Assembly (NCBI GenBank): GCA_959599615.1
Contig: CAUGKA010000138.1
Coordinates: 1-5,245 of the forward strand
Length of the DNA: 5,245 nucleotides
Direction of reading: 5' to 3'
Origin: an uncultured Collinsella sp.
GTDB lineage: Bacteria; Actinomycetota; Coriobacteriia; Coriobacteriales; Coriobacteriaceae
In this document: positions 1 through 5,245 of the stretch, piece after piece
Layout: each line of letters begins with the position of its first letter
How positions within the stretch are numbered: the first letter of the stretch is position 1
The notes under the pieces: generated by a model
What the model was told of the DNA's origin: nothing
Databases searched by the model: none
What the model saw: only the letters and a program-made list of their open reading frames with translations
Position numbers and translations under genes: made by a program

Positions 1-867
1 AATTTCTGCACCTATTGCATCGTGCCGTACGTGCGCGGTCGCGAAAAGAGCCGCCCCTTCGAGGAGATTGTCGACGAGGTGACCGGTTTGGTGCGCCAGG
101 GCGTGCGTGAGATTACGCTGCTGGGCCAAAACGTTAACTCATATGGTCGCGATCTGTTTGGCAAGCCGCGTTTTGCCGATCTGCTGCGTGCCGTGGGCGA
201 TACGGGCGTGGAGCGCATCTTCTTTACGTCTTCGCATCCCAAGGACCTGTTGCCCGAGACCATCGACGCCATGGCCGAGACGCCTGCCGTTATGCCGCAG
301 CTGCACTTGGCCGTCCAGTCAGGTTCGACGCGGATTCTCAAAGAGATGAATCGCCGTTATACACGCGAGTACTATCTGGGCCTTGTCGATCGCATTCGCA
401 ACCGCATGCCCGATATCGCGCTCTCGACCGACATTATCGTTGGCTTCCCGGGTGAGACTGAAGAAGACTTTGAGCAGACGCTCTCACTTGCCGAGACGGT
501 CCGCTATGCTCAGGCCTATACCTTCATCTATTCCAAGCGCGCCGGTACCCCGGCCGCCGAGATTGACGATCCTACGCCGCATGAGGTTATTCTCGAGCGT
601 TTCAACCGTCTGGTTAAGGTTATCGAGACCACGGCACACGAGTATAACCAGGGTGAGCTTCATACTGTGGTTCCGGCGCTCATTGAGGGAACGAGTAAAA
701 AGAACGACGCGGTCCTGCTGGGCAAGAGTCCCAAGAATCAGACCGTGCATGCGCCTATCCCCGAGGGTTACAGCATCGATCAGCTTGTTGGTAAGATCGT
801 TGATGTTGACGTTGACGTTGCCAAGACCTGGTATTTGTCCGGCTCCGTTGTGGGCGAGCCGCGCTAA
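1..867 (+). CDS. miaB: tRNA-2-methylthio-N6-dimethylallyladenosine synthase MiaB (5' end missing)
   Basis: MiaB is a radical-SAM methylthiotransferase that adds a methylthio group at C2 of i6A37 in tRNAs reading UNN codons. The window opens inside the radical-SAM cluster motif CxxxCxxC: NFCTYCIVPYVRGRE shows the second and third cysteines (visible codons 3 and 6), while the first lies just outside. Further family landmarks are LLGQNVNSYG (visible residues about 40-49), HLAVQSGS (about 102-109), DIIVGFPGETEEDF (about 144-157) and YSKRAGTPAA (about 177-186). A C-terminal TRAM-like RNA-binding region spans about 218-282. There are 288 codons here; the family is about 440-480 residues, so the N-terminal UPF0004 domain is off the window. 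Reading frame 1 is open from base 1, so any internal GTG or ATG start is artificial. The stop codon overlaps the start of miaA. The neighbouring miaA supports MiaB over the related RimO and MtaB. Confidence 0.95.
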   Translation, partial: NFCTYCIVPYVRGREKSRPFEEIVDEVTGLVRQGVREITLLGQNVNSYGRDLFGKPRFADLLRAVGDTGVERIFFTSSHPKDLLPETIDAMAETPAVMPQLHLAVQSGSTRILKEMNRRYTREYYLGLVDRIRNRMPDIALSTDIIVGFPGETEEDFEQTLSLAETVRYAQAYTFIYSKRAGTPAAEIDDPTPHEVILERFNRLVKVIETTAHEYNQGELHTVVPALIEGTSKKNDAVLLGKSPKNQTVHAPIPEGYSIDQLVGKIVDVDVDVAKTWYLSGSVVGEPR

Positions 868-1805
868 TGGTTTCTCCCGGGGCAGGTCTTTCCGCCGTTG
901 CGATTGTCGGTCCGACGGCGGTTGGTAAGAGTGATGTTGCCGACCGTTTGGCAGTTCGTCTTTCGTCCGAAGTGCTGTCGTGCGATGCGATGCAAATCTA
1001 TCGTGGCATGGACATCGGTACCGCAAAGATGGCGCCCGATGAGTGCACGGCGCCGCTGCGTCTCGTCGACATTGTAGAGCCGGGTGTGGCATATTCTGCT
1101 GCGCTTTATCAGGCTGACGCTCGCGCGCATGTTGAACGTCTCCTTGGTTCGGGTTGCCTGCCGGTTTTTTGCGGAGGTACGGGGCTGTATCTCAAGGCCG
1201 CCCTCGATGAGATGGACTTTCCCTCGGGTGAACTTGAGGACGATCGCCGTGCGGGCTATCAGGAGCTTGCCGAGCGTATTGGCGAGGAAGAACTGCATGC
1301 CTTGCTTGCCGAGCGCGATCCAGAATCGGCTGCTGTTATTCATCCCCATAACGTGCGCCGTGTGATTCGTGCGCTCGAGATGCATGATGATGGCGTCTCC
1401 TATGCGCAGCAAAAGTCGCAGTTTAGTGTTCCGCGCGAGCATTATCATGCCCTATGGTTTGGTCTGACGCGTAATCGCGAGGTGCTCTACGAGCGCATTA
1501 ATCTGCGCGTCGATCTGATGTTTGAGCAGGGTCTTGTCGATGAGGTCCGCGGTCTTATGGACCAGGGGCTGGGTGATGCCCTGACGTCGATGCAGGCAAT
1601 TGGCTATAAAGAGATCATCGATGCTTTCAATGGCGTGATGAGCATGGATGAGGCTCGCGAACTCATTAAGATGCGTTCGCGTCGTTATGCCAAGCGTCAG
1701 CTTTCGTGGTTTAAGCGCGATGACCGTATCGTGTGGTTTGATATGGATGAATGTACGATCGATGAGGTCGTTGAGGATATCCTGCATCGTATTGAGGCTG
1801 CCTAA
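867..1805 (+). CDS. miaA: tRNA dimethylallyltransferase MiaA
   Basis: MiaA transfers a dimethylallyl group from DMAPP to N6 of A37 in tRNA, making the i6A that MiaB then methylthiolates. The 312-residue protein has normal family length. Visible motifs are the P-loop GPTAVGKS (residues 15-22), the substrate-binding segment CDAMQIYRGMDIGTAK (39-54), CGGTGLYLKA (102-111), HPHNVRRVIRALE (159-171), QAIGYKE (243-249) and SRRYAKRQLSWFK (271-283). The ATG shares its A with the miaB TAA stop. The sequence upstream has only a weak GGGCGAG-like ribosome site, so translation probably depends on coupling to miaB. The position between miaB and hflX is as expected for a tRNA-modification operon. Nothing in the sequence suggests loss of function. 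Confidence 0.97.
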   Translation: MVSPGAGLSAVAIVGPTAVGKSDVADRLAVRLSSEVLSCDAMQIYRGMDIGTAKMAPDECTAPLRLVDIVEPGVAYSAALYQADARAHVERLLGSGCLPVFCGGTGLYLKAALDEMDFPSGELEDDRRAGYQELAERIGEEELHALLAERDPESAAVIHPHNVRRVIRALEMHDDGVSYAQQKSQFSVPREHYHALWFGLTRNREVLYERINLRVDLMFEQGLVDEVRGLMDQGLGDALTSMQAIGYKEIIDAFNGVMSMDEARELIKMRSRRYAKRQLSWFKRDDRIVWFDMDECTIDEVVEDILHRIEAA

Positions 1806-3094
1806 TGGCCCGTTTCCCCCTTGTTCCCACGGCACCCGAGCCCGAGTGTGCCATTTTAGTTGGTGTTGAGTGGCGCGACAATGCATGGCCGCTCGATCGC
1901 TCGCTTGATGAGCTGGAGCGTCTTGCCCACACAGCTGGTGCCCAGAGCGTGGCACGCTTGTCGCAGCGTTTGGTAAAGCCGTATCCTAAATCGTTTATCG
2001 GTTCCGGTAAGGTTGAAGAGCTGTGCGGCCTGGTGCATCGCATGGATGCCGATGTCGTTATTTTTGACGACGACCTGACCCCCTCGCAGCAATCCTATTT
2101 GGAGAAAGCCGTGGGCGAGCCGGTAAAGATTATCGATCGTACAGCACTGATCCTGGATATCTTTGGCCTGCATGCTCAGACGCGTGAGGGACGCCTGCAG
2201 GTACAGCTGGCACAGCTTCAATATTTGTTGCCTCGCTTGCGTGGCATGTGGAGCCATCTCGCCAAGGAGCAGACGCGCGGCGGCATCGGCTCACGTTTTG
2301 GTCAGGGCGAAAGTCAGCTCGAGGTCGACCGTCGCCTCATTCGTAATAAGATCGCTGCGCTTCGTCGTGAGCTCAAGCAGGTTGAACAGCGTCGCGATGT
2401 TCAATCCAAGAGCCGCATTGAGTCACCGGCGTTTCGCGTCGCGTTAGCCGGTTATACCAATGCCGGTAAATCGACGTTGCTTAATCGTCTGACCGGCTCT
2501 ACGGTACTTTCGCAGGACAAGCTGTTTGCTACGCTCGACCCTACGACGCGTTCGTATCGCCTGCCCGGCGGTCGCGGCATGACGATTACCGATACCGTCG
2601 GCTTTATTCAAAAGCTGCCGCATGGTCTGGTCGATGCCTTTAAATCGACGCTGTCCGAGGTGTTGGGTGCCGATCTAATTCTCAAAGTCGTAGATGCGTC
2701 TGACGAGGACTATGAGCGGCAGCTGGAGGCTGTCGACCGCGTGCTTGATGAGATCGGCGCCGGAGAGCGTTTAACGCTGACCGTATTCAATAAAATCGAT
2801 CTTCTCGATAGCGTCGATCGATTGAGTTTCCGTCGTCGTTATCCCGAAGCCGTTCTGTTCTCGGCCCAGACGGGTGAGGGACTCGACGATCTCGTCGACC
2901 GTATTGCTCGCGAGGCAGCTGCCACCGATGTGTTGCTCTCCGCTGATATTCCGTATCGCGAGGGCGCTCTCATCACGCTGGTGCATGAGCAGGGAACCCT
3001 TCTGCATGAGGAATATCTCGAGGACGGCGTTCGCATTGTGGCGAAACTGCCGGCTCGTATTGCACCGCGGCTTGAGCGTTATCGTACCGAGTAG
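1805..3094 (+). CDS. hflX: GTPase HflX (ribosome-associated)
   Basis: HflX is a translational GTPase-like protein that binds 50S subunits and, in studied species, splits stalled ribosomes under stress. In this 429-residue protein the N-terminal HflX domain holds GSGKVEEL (66-73) and DDDLTPSQQSYLE (88-100). A basic helical linker follows with GGIGSRFGQGESQLEVDRRLI (about 159-179), where the family usually has GPGET; here it reads GQGES. The G domain is intact: Walker A GYTNAGKST (216-224), LFATLDPTTR switch I (240-249), DTVGF (263-267), NKID (329-332) and SAQTG (353-357). The ATG shares its A with the miaA stop, and GAGG at 1794-1797 gives a usable ribosome site 7 nt upstream. The 3' end overlaps the converging membrane gene by 16 bp. 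Function in this species is inferred from the family. Confidence 0.96.
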   Translation: MARFPLVPTAPEPECAILVGVEWRDNAWPLDRSLDELERLAHTAGAQSVARLSQRLVKPYPKSFIGSGKVEELCGLVHRMDADVVIFDDDLTPSQQSYLEKAVGEPVKIIDRTALILDIFGLHAQTREGRLQVQLAQLQYLLPRLRGMWSHLAKEQTRGGIGSRFGQGESQLEVDRRLIRNKIAALRRELKQVEQRRDVQSKSRIESPAFRVALAGYTNAGKSTLLNRLTGSTVLSQDKLFATLDPTTRSYRLPGGRGMTITDTVGFIQKLPHGLVDAFKSTLSEVLGADLILKVVDASDEDYERQLEAVDRVLDEIGAGERLTLTVFNKIDLLDSVDRLSFRRRYPEAVLFSAQTGEGLDDLVDRIAREAAATDVLLSADIPYREGALITLVHEQGTLLHEEYLEDGVRIVAKLPARIAPRLERYRTE

Positions 3095-3783
3095 ATGAGC
3101 TTCAAAATGCCCAGAATGATGGGCTGATGCAGTAGATAAAAGGGGAGTGCATGGCGTCCAAGGCTGGCGAGCGCCGGCAGGGGGTTGGCGTAGGCCCAGC
3201 TAGGGACGGTCTTATCGATTCCCTGCGCTATGTGTGCGGCGAAGTATCCTGCAAGATACATAAAGATAAACGGGATGATGGGGTAGTAATCACCTGAGAT
3301 AAACCCAGGGCTCGGAAATCCCAGCCACGCCAGGTAGGGGACAGGGTAGATCGTTTTGGGGATGCTCCAGGTGATTGCGAACAACATAAGGCATAGGGGC
3401 ATGCCCCATCTCGCCGTTATCTTCTTAAGGACGGGATCGGTCAACGCTACGATGCCGGTGCATGCGGCCATGCAGTAGATGATGCCAAAATTAACCGAAT
3501 CGTCGACTGAGACAAGTGTTGTTGCCAACCAGACAACGAGTGCTGCTAAGGCGTATTTGGCGGCACGTTTGATATTGTTGCGCGAAAGGGTGCACATCCA
3601 ACCGGCGATAAACAAAAATACCCAGCTGATGCTGGCGCGCCAGATGTCTTGAAAGACTGACTGGGTAAACCAGGGCATATCCCAGCCGTACAGGTAGGCG
3701 AGATCATAGCAAGCGTGAAAACCTGCCATAGAAATCATCGTAAACCCGCGGACGGTATCAAATATGGTTATGCGTTTTTGCAT
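3079..3783 (-). CDS. Polytopic membrane protein, DUF1624 / heparan-alpha-glucosaminide N-acetyltransferase-like
   Basis: The 234-residue protein is strongly hydrophobic, with about seven likely membrane helices (near residues 12-30, 50-65, 76-92, 98-114, 127-142, 167-186 and 208-231). The opening FDTVRGFTMISMAGFHACYD, the segment WVFLFIAGW (54-62) and the ending SLGRHALPFYLLHQPIIL (207-224) resemble bacterial DUF1624 proteins related to the lysosomal acetyltransferase HGSNAT, which moves an acetyl group across a membrane onto an amino sugar. H23 and H219 are candidate conserved histidines. The substrate is unknown; a cell-wall or surface sugar is only a guess. The ATG at 3781-3783 shares its A with the lexA TAA. 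No good ribosome site precedes it, so it is probably co-transcribed and translationally coupled with lexA. The stop lies inside the 3' end of hflX. It could equally be annotated as a generic acyltransferase-like membrane protein. Confidence 0.8.
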   Translation of the reverse strand: MQKRITIFDTVRGFTMISMAGFHACYDLAYLYGWDMPWFTQSVFQDIWRASISWVFLFIAGWMCTLSRNNIKRAAKYALAALVVWLATTLVSVDDSVNFGIIYCMAACTGIVALTDPVLKKITARWGMPLCLMLFAITWSIPKTIYPVPYLAWLGFPSPGFISGDYYPIIPFIFMYLAGYFAAHIAQGIDKTVPSWAYANPLPALASLGRHALPFYLLHQPIILGILKLIYSVR

Positions 3784-4427
3784 TACGAGAACCGGCGCAT
3801 CAAGCCGACGACTTTGCCCAGGACAACGGGATTCGTTGCATAGATAGGTTCCATGGTGTCGTTCTCGGGCTGCAAGCGCACACGCCCCTGCTCCTTGTAG
3901 AACGTCTTGACGGTCGCCGAACCATCAATCATGGCCACGACAATTTCGCCGTTCATGGCACTCTTTTGTTCACGGACGATGATGTAATCGCCATTGAAGA
4001 TGCCGACATTGATCATTGAGCTCCCATGCACCTCAAGGATAAAGGAACCCTGATCAGTGGCGATTTCGGTCGGGATAGTAAACGTGTCTTCGATATTCTG
4101 CTCGGCCAGAATGGGAATCCCAGCCGCGACGCGACCAACGAGCGGTAGCGAGACCGTTCCGCGAGGTGCGGTGGGCTCGTCAGATTTAGAAATTGAGACA
4201 GAGGAACCGTCTTCGTTAAAGAGTTCCAGGGCGCGCGGTTTGGTGGCATCGCGCTTGAGTAGCCCGCGCGCCTCCAGGGCAGAGAGATGGGCGTGCACGG
4301 TGCTGGGGGAGGAAAGGCCCACGGCAGAAGCCATTTCGCGCACGCTGGGCGGATAACCCTTCTCCTGCTGATATTCCTTGATGAAGTCGTAAATTTGCTG
4401 CTGACGCTTGGTAATTTTGCGAGCCAT
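3783..4427 (-). CDS. lexA: SOS-response repressor LexA
   Basis: LexA represses the SOS regulon and cleaves itself when RecA filaments form on damaged DNA. With the ATG at 4425-4427 the protein is 214 residues and begins MARKITKRQQ, a typical start for this family. The winged helix-turn-helix covers about 1-65, with recognition helix near SPSTVHAHLSALEARG (40-55). A flexible linker follows (about 70-95). The cleavage site is A102-G103 in VGRVAAGIP. The catalytic serine is S137 in HGSSMINVG and the lysine is K174 in ATVKTFYKE. The residue before the catalytic serine is S where Gram-positive LexA often has D. This start is chosen because GAGAGG lies 8 nt upstream. An upstream in-frame ATG (4446-4448) and TTG (4455-4457) lack ribosome sites, and the TTG lies inside a LexA box. 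Three LexA boxes upstream indicate autoregulation. Confidence 0.97.
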   Translation of the reverse strand: MARKITKRQQQIYDFIKEYQQEKGYPPSVREMASAVGLSSPSTVHAHLSALEARGLLKRDATKPRALELFNEDGSSVSISKSDEPTAPRGTVSLPLVGRVAAGIPILAEQNIEDTFTIPTEIATDQGSFILEVHGSSMINVGIFNGDYIIVREQKSAMNGEIVVAMIDGSATVKTFYKEQGRVRLQPENDTMEPIYATNPVVLGKVVGLMRRFS

Positions 4428-4435
4428 CAGGGCAT

Positions 4436-4441
4436 CCTCTC
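4436..4441 (-). promoter_or_regulatory. Ribosome binding site that sets the lexA start
   Basis: On the minus strand GAGAGG lies 8 nt before the ATG at 4425-4427. The two in-frame alternatives further upstream have no such purine-rich site, so this element decides for the 214-residue LexA. Confidence 0.75.
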
Positions 4442-4450
4442 TACCCATGC

Positions 4451-4464
4451 CAAACAAATGTTCG
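4451..4464. promoter_or_regulatory. LexA box 3 (lexA-proximal)
   Basis: CAAACAAATGTTCG matches the Gram-positive/actinobacterial SOS box CGAAC-N4-GTTCG except for A in place of G at position 2. It lies 24 bp before the chosen lexA ATG and 28 bp, centre to centre, from box 1. It is the weakest half-site match of the three on its left side; its right half is perfect and extends to GTTCGAA. Confidence 0.7.
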
Positions 4465-4472
4465 AATTTTGC

Positions 4473-4500
4473 TTGACAGGAACAACTGTTCGAAGATAAT
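4473..4500 (+). promoter_or_regulatory. Sigma70-type promoter of the LysM gene, LexA-controlled
   Basis: The -35 TTGACA (4473-4478) is a perfect consensus and is followed after 16 bp by the -10 GATAAT (4495-4500, 5 of 6). Transcription would start near 4507, giving a leader of about 80 nt before the LysM start. LexA box 1 occupies exactly the spacer between the two hexamers and box 2 starts at the predicted transcript start. This is the layout of a strong promoter tightly repressed by LexA. The start site is predicted, not measured. Confidence 0.75.
4479..4492. promoter_or_regulatory. LexA box 1 (in the promoter spacer)
   Basis: GGAACAACTGTTCG matches CGAAC-N4-GTTCG at 9 of 10 defined positions, with G for C at position 1. 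It is a perfect GAAC-N4-GTTC palindrome. It sits between the -35 and -10 hexamers of the rightward promoter, so bound LexA would exclude RNA polymerase. It lies 28 bp from each of the other two boxes. Confidence 0.88.
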
Positions 4501-4504
4501 AATA
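4496..4504 (-). promoter_or_regulatory. Possible -10 region of the leftward lexA promoter
   Basis: On the minus strand two overlapping TATTAT hexamers (4499-4504 and 4496-4501) each match TATAAT at 5 of 6 positions. No convincing -35 hexamer lies 16-18 bp upstream, so this is tentative. If correct, box 2 would lie upstream of this -10 and box 1 near the transcript start, a mirror image of the rightward promoter. The two -10 elements would then overlap. Confidence 0.35.
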
Positions 4505-4506
4505 AC

Positions 4507-4520
4507 CGAACATTCGTTCT
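4507..4520. promoter_or_regulatory. LexA box 2 (LysM-gene-proximal)
   Basis: CGAACATTCGTTCT matches CGAAC-N4-GTTCG at 9 of 10 defined positions, with T for the final G. It begins at the predicted transcript start of the LysM gene, 28 bp from box 1. Confidence 0.85.
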
Positions 4521-4579
4521 CGCGCTAGATATTTTTGTCCGCGCGGCTTGATAAAACTGTTCTCAGCAAAACACGCGAG

Positions 4580-4584
4580 AGGAG
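4580..4584 (+). promoter_or_regulatory. Ribosome binding site of the LysM gene
   Basis: AGGAG lies 3 nt before the first ATG (4588) and 6 nt before an adjacent second ATG (4591). The second spacing is closer to the usual range, so the true start may be the second methionine. The difference is one residue. Confidence 0.7.
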
Positions 4585-4587
4585 AAC

Positions 4588-5040
4588 ATGATGAACGCAA
4601 CGAATATGGTCCAGGGTAACCTCGCCCTTAAGCTCGAGACGCCTGCAGAACCCACATTTACGGTTGTTCAGGGTGGCCGCTCCGGCATTCAGCCTTTGAC
4701 CGTAAAGCCTGCTCGCAATCAGCAGGCTGTAGTCGCGCCGGCCCGCGCTGCCCTGAAGGTTTCGACGATTGTCGCCGTTGCCGTTGCGTTTACGCTCTTC
4801 TTTGTCCTCGCTACGTCGGTCTTTAACGCTCGTCACGCTGCGTATGCCGAGTCCGTTTCCAACATTACCTACGAGACTATTCGCGTTCAGCCTGGCGATT
4901 CTCTTTGGTCGCTTGCCGAGGAATATCCAATCGAAGGCCTTTCCACGCAAGAGACTTCCGATATGATCCGTAACGTCAATCATCTGGAGCATGGTTCGCT
5001 CGCCGCCGGTGCGCATCTTAAGGTTCCCGCTCGTTCGTAA
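4588..5040 (+). CDS. SOS-inducible membrane-anchored LysM protein, likely cell division suppressor (YneA/Rv2719c-like)
   Basis: The 150-residue protein has three parts: a polar N-terminal segment (1-56), one strong membrane helix (about 57-79, within KVSTIVAVAVAFTLFFVLATSVF), and a C-terminal LysM domain (about 97-147) with YETIRVQPGDSLWSLAEEY and the closing HLKVPARS. The basic residues before the helix suggest the N terminus is cytoplasmic and LysM faces the cell wall, binding peptidoglycan. Known proteins of this design encoded beside lexA, B. subtilis YneA and M. tuberculosis Rv2719c, delay division during the SOS response. Its promoter holds LexA boxes, which supports the same role here. 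The N-terminal segment is longer than in YneA and has no motif I recognise. nrdR follows after 51 bp. The function is inferred from architecture and position; wall hydrolase or scaffold activity is an alternative. Confidence 0.85.
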   Translation: MMNATNMVQGNLALKLETPAEPTFTVVQGGRSGIQPLTVKPARNQQAVVAPARAALKVSTIVAVAVAFTLFFVLATSVFNARHAAYAESVSNITYETIRVQPGDSLWSLAEEYPIEGLSTQETSDMIRNVNHLEHGSLAAGAHLKVPARS

Positions 5041-5053
5041 TCATTATCGCGCT

Positions 5054-5097
5054 GCGCATGGTACCCTTGTTATCGTTTAAGAGGAGGTACCATGCGC
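5054..5097 (+). promoter_or_regulatory. Perfect 12-bp inverted repeat over the nrdR start (possible translational control hairpin)
   Basis: GCGCATGGTACC (5054-5065) and its exact reverse complement GGTACCATGCGC (5086-5097) flank a 20-nt loop. The right arm contains the end of the nrdR ribosome site (AGGAGGT, 5082-5088) and the whole ATG (5092-5094). The rest of the ribosome site is in the loop. In RNA the 12-bp GC-rich stem would hide the start codon. There is no following T-run, so it is not a standard intrinsic terminator. A DNA operator is possible, but it does not resemble the AT-rich NrdR box. Confidence 0.7.
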
Positions 5098-5245
5098 TGT
5101 CCCAAATGCGGCAAGGCACATACCCGCGTCGTTGATTCCCGTATGCAGGAGTCAAATAACACCATTAAGCGTCGTCGCGAATGTTGCTCGTGTAACTACC
5201 GCTTTACAACGTTTGAGCGATGTGAAGACCCAATCGAGGTCATTA
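5092..5245 (+). CDS. nrdR: Transcriptional repressor NrdR (3' end beyond the window)
   Basis: NrdR is a zinc-ribbon and ATP-cone repressor of ribonucleotide reductase genes that senses adenine nucleotides such as dATP and ATP. The visible 51 residues are the zinc-ribbon domain, with CPKC (C3, C6) and the second pair C31 and C34 in RRRECCSCNYRF. The family signatures VDSR (14-17) and RFTTFE (37-42) are present. The ATP-cone, expected from about residue 50, is cut off after its first residues; full proteins are about 150-160 residues. The ribosome site AGGAGGT is strong with a 3-nt gap (TACC if measured from AGGAGG), but both it and the ATG are partly covered by an inverted repeat. The gene follows the LysM gene by 51 bp with no terminator between them, so read-through from the LexA-controlled promoter is likely. 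Confidence 0.95.
   Translation, partial: MRCPKCGKAHTRVVDSRMQESNNTIKRRRECCSCNYRFTTFERCEDPIEVI

Noticed and set aside
484..1092. Long minus-strand open frame across the miaB-miaA junction, and similar frames at 864-1448 and 1452-1955
   Set aside because: These are antisense shadows of well-supported genes, with low-complexity, arginine- and histidine-rich products and no ribosome sites.
3104..3124. Stem GCCCA-GAATGA-TGGGC followed on the minus strand by ATTTT, resembling a terminator
   Set aside because: The stem is only 5 bp, the T-run is short, and it lies inside the membrane gene's coding region before its stop.
4446..4457. Alternative upstream starts of lexA (ATG 4446-4448, TTG 4455-4457)
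   Set aside because: Neither has a ribosome site, and the TTG lies within LexA box 3. The ATG at 4425-4427 has GAGAGG at good spacing and gives the usual MARKITKRQQ start.
4550..4563. A possible fourth LexA box around ACTGTTCTC
   Set aside because: Only the right half GTTC is present; the left half does not match, and it falls outside the 28-bp spacing.
4525..5016. Minus-strand 163-codon open frame opposite the LysM gene
   Set aside because: The plus strand has a promoter, a ribosome site, a membrane helix and a LysM domain; the opposite frame has no recognisable feature.
5058..5178. Small ORF from the ATG in the left arm of the inverted repeat, running into nrdR in another frame
   Set aside because: It has no ribosome site, its ATG is explained by the inverted repeat, and the frame shows no family resemblance.

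Overview
The window reads as chromosomal core DNA of a moderately GC-rich Gram-positive bacterium, most likely an actinomycete of the class Coriobacteriia (Collinsella-like). Three things point there: LexA operators of the CGAAC-N4-GTTCG type, a lexA gene divergent from a LysM gene that is followed by nrdR (an order known from Actinobacteria such as Mycobacterium), and the nearby miaB-miaA-hflX cluster. The genus is an inference from gene order and base composition, not from a search.

Left half (1-3094, + strand): the 3' two thirds of miaB, then complete miaA and hflX. Each pair is joined by a TAATG overlap, in which the last base of the stop codon is the first base of the next start. MiaA and MiaB act in sequence on tRNA A37 (prenylation, then methylthiolation). 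HflX is a ribosome-associated GTPase often encoded next to miaA.

Centre (3079-4427, - strand): lexA, the SOS repressor, followed through another TAATG overlap by a polytopic membrane protein of the DUF1624 / heparan-alpha-glucosaminide N-acetyltransferase type. The end of this membrane gene overlaps the end of hflX by 16 bp in convergent orientation, so there is no room for an intergenic terminator.

Control region (4428-4587): a compact divergent promoter region with three LexA boxes exactly 28 bp apart. One box fills the spacer of a strong sigma70-type promoter (TTGACA-16-GATAAT) that reads rightward.

Right end (4588-5245, + strand): a small membrane-anchored LysM protein resembling the SOS-induced division inhibitors YneA and Rv2719c, then the 5' part of nrdR, the ribonucleotide reductase repressor. 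Between them a perfect 12-bp inverted repeat covers part of the nrdR ribosome binding site and its start codon.

Together the right half looks like an SOS control hub: LexA represses itself, the linked membrane acyltransferase and a likely division inhibitor, with nrdR directly downstream of the SOS-controlled gene. The least expected points are the regular three-operator array, the acyltransferase coupled to lexA, and the nrdR hairpin. There are no RNA genes, mobile elements or CRISPR arrays that I can support, and no gene-free stretch above 300 bp.
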